Shown: positions 1-4,839 of the stretch, one piece after another
Position numbering within the stretch: the first letter of the stretch is position 1
How the letters are laid out: each line of letters begins with the position of its first letter
From: a bacterium
GTDB taxonomy: Bacteria > Patescibacteriota > Patescibacteriia > Patescibacteriales > Patescibacteriaceae
NCBI GenBank assembly: GCA_021818075.1
Contig: JAKAFD010000050.1
Location: 1-5,627, forward strand
Length of the DNA stretch: 5,627 nucleotides
Direction: 5' to 3'
The notes under the pieces: model-generated
What the model saw: the letters and a program-made list of their open reading frames with translations, nothing else
Told to the model about the DNA's origin: nothing
Databases searched by the model: none
Made by a program: the position numbers and the translations under genes

Positions 1-804
1 AATGACAATCGGCGCGTACATGGAATCTTGGTAATAAGGATAATGGCCGGATTTTTTATAAAGTTCCAAACGGGCTAAATCCGGCGTCACGACATGCTGA
101 TAGCCGCGCTTGATTTCCTCGTCCACGATAAAACGCTCCAGTTCGCGGCGGATAGTCGCGCCTTTAGCCGTCAGCATGGGCAAACCTTTGCCCACCATTT
201 CGGAAAAAACAAACAGCCCGAGTTCGTGCCCCAGCTTGCGGTGGTCGCGCTTGGCCGCTTCTTCCATCATTATTATATAGGCATCTAAAGCCCGCTTATC
301 GGCAAAAGCTAAACCGTAAATGCGGGTCAGCATTTTATTGTGTTCATCGCCGCGCCAATAGGCGCCGGCTAGTTTGGTTAACTTAAAAGCGCCGGCGGGT
401 ACCTCGCCGGTATCGGCCAGATGCGGCCCGCGGCACAAATCGTCAAATTTGCCCAGCTGATAAAAACTAACTTTAGTTTCACCGGCCGCGGCTAATTGGG
501 CCAGCAACTCCTGTTTGTAAATTTGCTTATCGCCGATAACGGCGGCGGCTTCGACGAGGGGCAGTTCGCGGCGCGTCAAGGGCAGGCGGCGGCTGATTAT
601 CTCCTCCATCTTTTTTTTAAGACGATACAAATCCTCTTCGCCGATTTTAGTGTCGCCGAAATCAAAATCATAATAAAAACCGTTATCAATGGCCGGCCCG
701 ATGGCAAACAGCGCGTCCGGATAAAGTTCTTGCACGGCCGCCGCTAAAATATGCGCCAAGGAATGGCGTAAATTTTCTATATTAAACTCATTGTCTTGTT
801 TCAT
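1..804 (-). CDS. thrS: Threonyl-tRNA synthetase, N-terminal 268 residues (3' end outside window), TGS-less
   Basis: This class II synthetase charges tRNA-Thr with threonine in the cytoplasm. The visible part starts directly in the editing (tRNA_SAD) domain: RHSLAH supplies H14 and H18, followed by GPAIDNGFYYDFDF (35-48), IYKQEL with K97, and DLCRGPH with C124 and H128. Spacing matches the E. coli editing residues H73, H77, K156, C182 and H186, offset by about 59 residues, which is the length of the missing N-terminal TGS domain. AYWRGD (148-153) and RIYGLAF follow. The catalytic domain begins at about residue 185 (DHRKLGHELGLF) and includes the motif 1 region GYQHVVTP and SGHYPYYQDSMYAP before the window edge. 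The start is ATG at 802-804. An in-frame TAA at 832-834 rules out a simple upstream extension. There is no Shine-Dalgarno, and a promoter sits almost on the start. The family call is very secure; the missing TGS is read directly from the sequence. Confidence 0.97.
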   Translation of the reverse strand, partial: MKQDNEFNIENLRHSLAHILAAAVQELYPDALFAIGPAIDNGFYYDFDFGDTKIGEEDLYRLKKKMEEIISRRLPLTRRELPLVEAAAVIGDKQIYKQELLAQLAAAGETKVSFYQLGKFDDLCRGPHLADTGEVPAGAFKLTKLAGAYWRGDEHNKMLTRIYGLAFADKRALDAYIIMMEEAAKRDHRKLGHELGLFVFSEMVGKGLPMLTAKGATIRRELERFIVDEEIKRGYQHVVTPDLARLELYKKSGHYPYYQDSMYAPIVI

Positions 805-814
805 ATCTGAATAG

Positions 815-841
815 ATTATAAAAAAATAATTTTACTGTCAA
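815..841 (-). promoter_or_regulatory. thrS promoter, perfect -35 and -10 hexamers, near-leaderless start
   Basis: On the minus strand TTGACA (836-841) is followed by a 15-nt spacer and TATAAT (815-820). Both hexamers match the sigma-70 consensus exactly; the spacer is 2 nt shorter than the optimum of 17. A start site about 7 nt after the -10 box falls near 808, only about 4 nt before the thrS ATG at 804. The mRNA would therefore have almost no leader and no ribosome binding site. Boxes are seen; start site and leaderlessness are inferred. Confidence 0.7.
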
Positions 842-852
842 ATAATAATATT

Positions 853-880
853 CTCAACGCTCAACGCGCAACTCGCAACG
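853..880. repeat. Period-7 tandem repeat, 4 units (consensus CKCAACG)
   Basis: Four contiguous heptamers are visible on the plus strand: CTCAACG, CTCAACG, CGCAACT, CGCAACG. The array lies upstream of the thrS promoter, in noncoding DNA. Its unit is the reverse complement of the GTTGCG core of the array at 964-997, so the two arrays face each other across 83 bp. The degenerate but phase-perfect units suggest a slippage-prone or disseminated heptanucleotide repeat. Function unknown. Confidence 0.75.
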
Positions 881-893
881 AGAAAAATATTAA

Positions 894-932
894 AAGTTTT
901 AAATCTCTTAACAAACTTAATTGTTAAAACTT
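894..932. other. AT-rich inverted repeat with a competing inner stem
   Basis: AAGTTTTAA (894-902) and TTAAAACTT (924-932) form a perfect 9-bp inverted repeat with a 21-nt loop. A second stem, TTAACAA (908-914) with TTGTTAA (921-927), uses a 6-nt loop and shares 924-927 with the first, so the two cannot form together. On the minus strand the outer stem is followed by the U-rich run TTAATATTTTT (positions 893-883), so it could be a weak terminator for the surface-protein transcript. The low GC of the stem argues against a strong one. The rest of the 805-994 gap shows only the two heptad arrays and the promoter. Confidence 0.35.
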
Positions 933-963
933 ATTTTACCGTCCTTTCATCAAAAATCCACCC

Positions 964-997
964 TGTTGCGTGTTACATGTTGTGTGTTGCGTGATTA
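964..997. repeat. Period-7 tandem repeat, 4 units plus remnant (consensus TGTTGCG)
   Basis: The plus strand reads TGTTGCG, TGTTACA, TGTTGTG, TGTTGCG and a partial unit TGATTA. The final TTA of the remnant is the complement of the TAA stop codon of the minus-strand surface-protein gene, so the array runs into that stop codon. Orientation is opposite to the related array at 853-880. In RNA the two could pair over about 28 positions, with 20 Watson-Crick matches when aligned without gaps. Confidence 0.75.
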
Positions 998-3151
998 CTG
1001 GCCAATGGCGATTTTCTCCAAGTCGGCATTGGTAATGCCTAAACCCAAAGCGCGCATAATGGCAAAAGCGTCTTTGGGCCGGCTCAAGTAATAACGCTGC
1101 CGGTTAACCGGATTGATATACCAGGCTTCGCCGCGGCCCTGAACCTGCAATAAAATTTTACCCAAATTTTGGTCGGTGAATTTATCATCAAACGACAGCC
1201 GGCCCGCGCCCAATGGATTATAACCGCCCTTCACCTCCGTTAAGTCATTATAGCCGTCGCCGTCGCTATCAGCGGTCAGCGGGTCGGTGCCCAGACCCTG
1301 TTCCAGCACATCGGCCAGACCATCGCCGTCCGTATCCACATCCGTATCGGACACAATGTCCACATTCGGTTTAATTTTGGCCAGGTTGGCATCACTAGCG
1401 CCTACCGACAATCGTTTCATTAGGGCAAAAGCGTCTTCCGGCCGACCCATATAATAACGCCGGTTATTGGCCGGATAAATATACCAGGCTTCGCCATTAG
1501 CTTGCACCTGTAACACGATGCGGCCTTTTAAACCGGTGGCCGGCCGCGGGCTGGCCGGCGAGGTTTTGACCACCGGCCGCAGAGGATCGCCGACAATATA
1601 TTCCAAAACCGTTTTCTTATCATCCGCCACCTTAAACTCGGCAAAGACTTCTTTGGGGCCGATATCCACCGCCAGCAAATATTCCACGCTGTCGCCGTTT
1701 AACTGGCGGTTGTCCAAATACAAGCGATAAATTCCGCTGGGCGATAAATTGAAAGAGCCGACAAATTTATTTTTATCAACCACGGTTTTGCCGTCCACAT
1801 CGGTTTGTTTGACATAAATTTTGAAACGCTGGCCCGGCAACAATTTGCCTTTGTTGTTGCGCAAAATTACATCCACTGACTTTAAAGTCTGGTAAATAAA
1901 TAAATTATCCAGACAATCCAGATTAATGTTCTTAAACCAAAAGCAGCCGAACTTGGAACTTTTATCGCAGACTTCCAGCACATATTGTTTGGCCGGTTGC
2001 GGCAAGAAATCAATTTTGGCCAGACCGACATTATCCACATGGCCGCTGCCCATCTTGGTGCCGGCCACCACTACGCCGTCGTTATCCAGTTTTTGCTCAT
2101 AAATATTAAAATTAATGTTGCCGATGGTTTTAGCGTCAAAATCTTTAAACGACAAAGTCAGCGCCGACTTAATATCACAACGGGCCGGACTGTAATTCTC
2201 TAAAGTTAAATTATAAGTCGTGCGGTCTTCCGGCTTAATGAGAGTATTGTAAAAACTGACCTTTTCTCCGCTGGCCTTGGTAAATTGCAACATATACTGC
2301 CCGTCCGGATACTGTAAATAAGCGCTGCCGTTATCGTCGGTTTGCAGGGAGCCGATGGCCCGGCCCGGCTTATAACCGCCGGTGTCGCCCGGCAGCTGGA
2401 TAAACATATTCAGTTTGACATTGGGCAGAGGCGCGCCGGTAGCGGCATCTTTTAGGTTGACCACCATATCGGCAAAACGATAATTAATTTGCGTTAACTG
2501 GCCGCCCACCGGACTGACATTATATTTATAAAATAGATAACCCTTGGTGTTTTTAATTTCCAGCACATAGTATTCAGAATTAAGGCCGTAAGTTCTAGCC
2601 AAAGCCGGCAGATAAAAAATTTGTTCGCCAGTCAGGCCGGTATCGCCGCTGCCCACCTGTTTGCCGTTTACCGGGGCGCCGTTAGCGTCGGTGGCTTGGG
2701 AGTAGATGGAGAATTTAACATTTTTTTGCAGCGTGCCCTGGTAATCAAAAACTTTTAATTTGATGGCTTCCAAGTCGGTGGTAAAATTGGCCGGCGTGTC
2801 GCAAGCCAAAGTCAGCTGGTTAAAATACCAAAAATCAAAACCGTCAAAAGTCGGGTTAACCACTTTAACCACATAATTAGCCAGACCTTCGGTTAAAGTA
2901 ATGGTTACTTTGCCCAAACCGGTAAATTTATCGGTCATGGCGCTACCCAGCAGTTTGCCGGGCGCCGGTTGGCCGCTGGCGTCGGCCAGTTGTTCAAAGA
3001 CGGAAAAACGGGCGCCTTTAATGCTTTGATGATTGTAATCAGTCACCGTTACATTCACATCGGTTTGGCAAGCAGCTTGAGCTTGATAAGCCACCGCGCT
3101 TAAACCAATAAACGCCGTTAGGATTAATAAAGAGATTTTTGCTTTAAACAT
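995..3151 (-). CDS. Secreted multi-domain surface protein: five beta repeats, duplicated GEAWY module, Asp-rich Ca-type segment
   Basis: I recognise the architecture but know no gene name. Residues 1-26 are a signal peptide (KAK, hydrophobic core, AQA cleavage site). Five related beta-rich units follow at about 28-119, 128-227, 228-324, 325-415 and 424-520; most share an F.IY.Q..D..G...G...GS core, resembling Cna-B or carboxypeptidase-regulatory-like Ig folds. Units 1 and 4 begin and end with Cys (C28/C117, C325/C413), and unit 4 adds C395/C403. After a Pro-rich linker (521-542) comes a 51-aa module (543-593: LQVQ.NGEAWY..P...RYY..RP.DAF), then a thrombospondin-3-like segment (602-648: DTDVDTDGDGLAD, DSDGDGYND), then a second copy of the module (664-714). 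There is no LPXTG motif or C-terminal membrane helix. The ATG at 3149-3151 is fixed by the signal peptide. The gene follows eno by 37 bp and is probably co-transcribed. A structural or adhesive envelope role is inferred; no catalytic motif is seen. Confidence 0.9.
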   Translation of the reverse strand: MFKAKISLLILTAFIGLSAVAYQAQAACQTDVNVTVTDYNHQSIKGARFSVFEQLADASGQPAPGKLLGSAMTDKFTGLGKVTITLTEGLANYVVKVVNPTFDGFDFWYFNQLTLACDTPANFTTDLEAIKLKVFDYQGTLQKNVKFSIYSQATDANGAPVNGKQVGSGDTGLTGEQIFYLPALARTYGLNSEYYVLEIKNTKGYLFYKYNVSPVGGQLTQINYRFADMVVNLKDAATGAPLPNVKLNMFIQLPGDTGGYKPGRAIGSLQTDDNGSAYLQYPDGQYMLQFTKASGEKVSFYNTLIKPEDRTTYNLTLENYSPARCDIKSALTLSFKDFDAKTIGNINFNIYEQKLDNDGVVVAGTKMGSGHVDNVGLAKIDFLPQPAKQYVLEVCDKSSKFGCFWFKNINLDCLDNLFIYQTLKSVDVILRNNKGKLLPGQRFKIYVKQTDVDGKTVVDKNKFVGSFNLSPSGIYRLYLDNRQLNGDSVEYLLAVDIGPKEVFAEFKVADDKKTVLEYIVGDPLRPVVKTSPASPRPATGLKGRIVLQVQANGEAWYIYPANNRRYYMGRPEDAFALMKRLSVGASDANLAKIKPNVDIVSDTDVDTDGDGLADVLEQGLGTDPLTADSDGDGYNDLTEVKGGYNPLGAGRLSFDDKFTDQNLGKILLQVQGRGEAWYINPVNRQRYYLSRPKDAFAIMRALGLGITNADLEKIAIGQ

Positions 3152-3157
3152 ATATTT

Positions 3158-3191
3158 TAGCTGTTAGCTTTTAGCTTGTAGCTTTAAGCTA
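3158..3191. repeat. Period-7 tandem repeat filling the eno / surface-protein gap (TAGCTTT)
   Basis: The plus strand reads TAGCTGT, TAGCTTT, TAGCTTG, TAGCTTT, then AAGCTA, giving about 4.9 units in perfect 7-bp phase. The last three bases, CTA at 3189-3191, are the complement of the eno stop codon TAG. The array occupies all but 6 bp of the gap before the surface-protein ATG, so it forms the whole translation-initiation leader of that gene, with no Shine-Dalgarno. Confidence 0.85.
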
Positions 3192-4463
3192 CCACGGCCA
3201 TTTGGCGTAGCTGGCGGCCGGTGACGCCTGCTCTTCAATTTTTATCAGCCGATTATATTTGGCGGTGCGTTCACTGCGAGCCGGCGCGCCGGATTTAATT
3301 TGCCCCATACCCATAGCCACCGCCAAATCGGCAATAAAAGTATCCTCGGTTTCGCCGCTGCGGTGAGAAATAATCGCCGTCCAGCCCTGCTCGCGAGCCT
3401 GATTAACTACGGCGACCGTTTCGCTGACCGTCCCGATTTGGTTAAGTTTGATTAAAATGGAGTTGGTGGCCCGCTTAGCCAGGCCCTGGCGCAAGCGCTC
3501 GGCATTGGTCGCATACAAATCGTCGCCGACAATTTGTTTGCCTTTAAAGCGCTCGGTCAAATCGGCAAAGTTCTGCCAGTCGTCTTCGGCAAACGGGTCT
3601 TCCCAGCTGACAATCGGGTATTTATCCAGCAGACCGGCATACCAGTTGGCTAATTCCGGACCGCTCCAGTCGGCCTGTTCTTTTTTTAATTTATAACGGC
3701 CCTCAGTAAAAAATTCCGAAGCGGCGGCGTCAATGGCTAAAACAATGTCCGAACCTAGCTGATAGCCGGCTTCGGTCACCGCCTGGCTGATTAAAACAAA
3801 CGGCTCTTCGTTGCTTTTAACCGCCGGCGCGAAACCGCCCTCATCGCCCACTGTTAAATTATAGCCTTGTTTTTTTAAAACCTTTTTTAAACTTTTGTAA
3901 ATTTCATCGCCGGCGCGAATGGCTTCTTTGGCCGTCTTAAAGCCGACGGGTAAAATCATATATTCCTGAATATCAGTGGCCCAGTTGGCGTGCCGGCCGC
4001 CATTCATAATATTCATTAACGGGATGGGTAAAATAAAATGGCCGTCAAACTTGGGGTTAAATTTACTTAAGTAGGCATACAGCGGCTGATTTTCGGCTTT
4101 GGCCTGGGCGCAAGCCACGGCCATAGACACCGCCAAAATGGCGTTGGCGCCCAAGTTGGCTTTATTAGGCGTACCGTCCAGCTCAATCATAGTTTTATCA
4201 ATCGCCTCCTGGTCGGCGGCTTCCAAACCGATTAGCCGCTCGCTGATTTTATCCACATTAGCCACGGCCTTGAGCACGCCCAAACCGCCATAGCGCTTAG
4301 GGTCGTTATCGCGCAACTCCAAAGCTTCGTGCGAGCCGGTGGAGGCGCCGGACGGTACGGCCGCCAAACCGGCGGAACCGTCCTCCAAATTAACTGTCGC
4401 CGCGACCGTGGGATTGCCGCGGCTGTCTAAAATTTCCGTGGCTCTGATTGACCTTATTTTCAT
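3189..4463 (-). CDS. eno: Enolase (phosphopyruvate hydratase), 424 aa
   Basis: Cytoplasmic glycolytic enzyme interconverting 2-phosphoglycerate and phosphoenolpyruvate, Mg-dependent. Length and motifs are typical: ILDSRGNPT (11-19), PSGASTGSHEALELRD (37-52), GGRHAN (155-160), VGDEGGFAP with catalytic acid E208, metal ligands D244, E288 (SWEDP) and D314 (VGDDLYATN), catalytic base K339 (IKLNQIGT), SHRSGETED (366-374), IKSG with K390, and RSERTAKYNRL (397-406). All expected active-site residues are present. I place the start at ATG 4461-4463 because the family begins M-x-I-x-x-I just before the ILDSRGNPT motif; an in-frame TTG at 4497-4499 would add 12 untypical residues. A purine-rich stretch (GAGGAAGGGGG) lies about 16 nt upstream of the ATG, rather far for a Shine-Dalgarno. 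The HANWATD segment differs slightly from the common HADNxxD form. It heads a probable eno-surface protein transcript. Confidence 0.98.
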   Translation of the reverse strand: MKIRSIRATEILDSRGNPTVAATVNLEDGSAGLAAVPSGASTGSHEALELRDNDPKRYGGLGVLKAVANVDKISERLIGLEAADQEAIDKTMIELDGTPNKANLGANAILAVSMAVACAQAKAENQPLYAYLSKFNPKFDGHFILPIPLMNIMNGGRHANWATDIQEYMILPVGFKTAKEAIRAGDEIYKSLKKVLKKQGYNLTVGDEGGFAPAVKSNEEPFVLISQAVTEAGYQLGSDIVLAIDAAASEFFTEGRYKLKKEQADWSGPELANWYAGLLDKYPIVSWEDPFAEDDWQNFADLTERFKGKQIVGDDLYATNAERLRQGLAKRATNSILIKLNQIGTVSETVAVVNQAREQGWTAIISHRSGETEDTFIADLAVAMGMGQIKSGAPARSERTAKYNRLIKIEEQASPAASYAKWPW

Positions 4464-4534
4464 AAATTTATAAAAACCGCCCCCTTCCTCTAACGGCAAA
4501 ATTAAGGGTCTTTACGCCCTGTGAATCTAATTTC

Positions 4535-4543
4535 ATTATAGCA
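4535..4543 (-). promoter_or_regulatory. eno promoter, extended -10 (TGCTATAAT)
   Basis: On the minus strand TGCTATAAT gives an extended -10 motif (TG-N-TATAAT, hexamer at 4535-4540). No good -35 sits at 17 nt; TTGTAC at 4561-4566 is 20 nt away. Extended -10 promoters often do not need one. The predicted start near 4528 gives a leader of about 65 nt before the eno ATG, containing a small AGGG/CCCT hairpin and the purine-rich stretch. Confidence 0.6.
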
Positions 4544-4554
4544 TAGGCTTTTTT

Positions 4555-4579
4555 ATTATGGTACAATATAAACCATAAT
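4555..4579. promoter_or_regulatory. 25-bp dyad across the divergent promoters (candidate operator)
   Basis: ATTATGG (4555-4561) and CCATAAT (4573-4579) are perfect 7-bp inverted half-sites separated by 11 bp, with centres 18 bp apart. The dyad encloses the -10 of the rightward promoter and covers the -35 region of the leftward eno promoter. The geometry suits a dimeric repressor controlling both genes, but no regulator is encoded in the window, so binding is inferred. Confidence 0.4.
4559..4567 (+). promoter_or_regulatory. Promoter of the small basic gene, extended -10 (TGGTACAAT)
   Basis: TGGTACAAT is a TG-N-TACAAT extended -10 (hexamer at 4562-4567) with no convincing -35. The start would be near 4574, giving an 18-nt leader to the ATG at 4592. 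CATAAT at 4574-4579 is an alternative -10, which would leave only a few bases of leader. It lies 15 bp from the opposing eno extended -10. Confidence 0.45.
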
Positions 4580-4591
4580 CAAGAAAAACTT

Positions 4592-4828
4592 ATGCCCAGT
4601 AAAAAACCACGAACTAACTACTCGGCCGAAATTAAAGAAGCCAAAAAAATCGCCCGAGAAGCCGCGACGTTAGGCGGCAAGTTAATGCGCGAGGCTAAGG
4701 CTAAGTACGACCGAACCGACAGCGCCACCAAGCGGAAAATAAAAAAGGCCGCCGTTATCGGCGCCTTAAGTTTGATTGGTTTGGCGGGAGCCAAAAAAGT
4801 CGTCAAAAAATGCCGCAGTAAACGCTAA
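4592..4828 (+). CDS. Small very basic protein with a short hydrophobic segment, 78 aa, function unknown
   Basis: I do not recognise a family. The protein has 17 Lys and 7 Arg against 6 acidic residues. Residues 11-40 are Ala/Lys/Glu-rich and likely an amphipathic helix; residues 53-67 (AAVIGALSLIGLAGA) are hydrophobic with Gly at 57, 63 and 66, framed by KRKIKK before and KKVVKKCRSKR after. This could be a short membrane helix with positive flanks or a membrane-surface or nucleic-acid-binding peptide. Supporting evidence that it is real: it is the only plus-strand frame placed right after a promoter-like sequence in the divergent region, it fills the space exactly up to the neighbouring gene's stop, and its codon choice resembles the neighbours. 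The leader has no clear Shine-Dalgarno. It converges with the transglutaminase-like gene, with 2 bp between stop codons. The overlapping minus-strand frame at 4618-4806 is taken as a shadow. Confidence 0.7.
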   Translation: MPSKKPRTNYSAEIKEAKKIAREAATLGGKLMREAKAKYDRTDSATKRKIKKAAVIGALSLIGLAGAKKVVKKCRSKR

Positions 4829-4839
4829 GGCTACTTAGC
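4824..4839. terminator. Small hairpin over the two convergent stop codons (possible weak bidirectional terminator)
   Basis: GCTAAG (4824-4829) and CTTAGC (4834-4839) form a perfect 6-bp stem with a GCTA loop. It includes both stop codons (TAA at 4826-4828; TAG on the minus strand at 4831-4833). There is no U-tract right after it on either strand, so intrinsic termination would be weak. It is the only stem-loop I see at the convergent junction. Confidence 0.25.

Noticed and set aside
94..747. Plus-strand open frames at 94-288 and 496-747.
   Set aside because: They lie antisense within thrS, whose frame is unambiguous.
936..950. Four-codon minus-strand frame (Met-Lys-Gly-Arg-stop) preceded by GGTGG, a possible leader peptide.
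   Set aside because: Too short, contains no threonine codons for attenuation, and is likely chance.
957..964. AGGGTGGA on the minus strand upstream of thrS, resembling the start of the T-box core AGGGTGGNACCGCG.
   Set aside because: Only the first part matches; the ACCGCG half is absent and no stem I or specifier structure fits, and the thrS promoter lies downstream of it.
853..997. CRISPR array or origin iterons.
   Set aside because: The units are 7 bp, contiguous with no spacers, and there are no DnaA boxes or cas genes nearby.
3059..3085. Lipoprotein signal (Cys 28 just after the signal peptide of the surface protein).
   Set aside because: The residues before it (Gln-Ala-Ala) lack the aliphatic -3 position of a lipobox; the Cys pairs better with C117 as a domain bracket.
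4464..4499. TTG start adding 12 residues to enolase.
   Set aside because: The extension is Gly/Glu-rich and outside the family's normal N-terminus; the ATG at 4463 gives the typical length and start.
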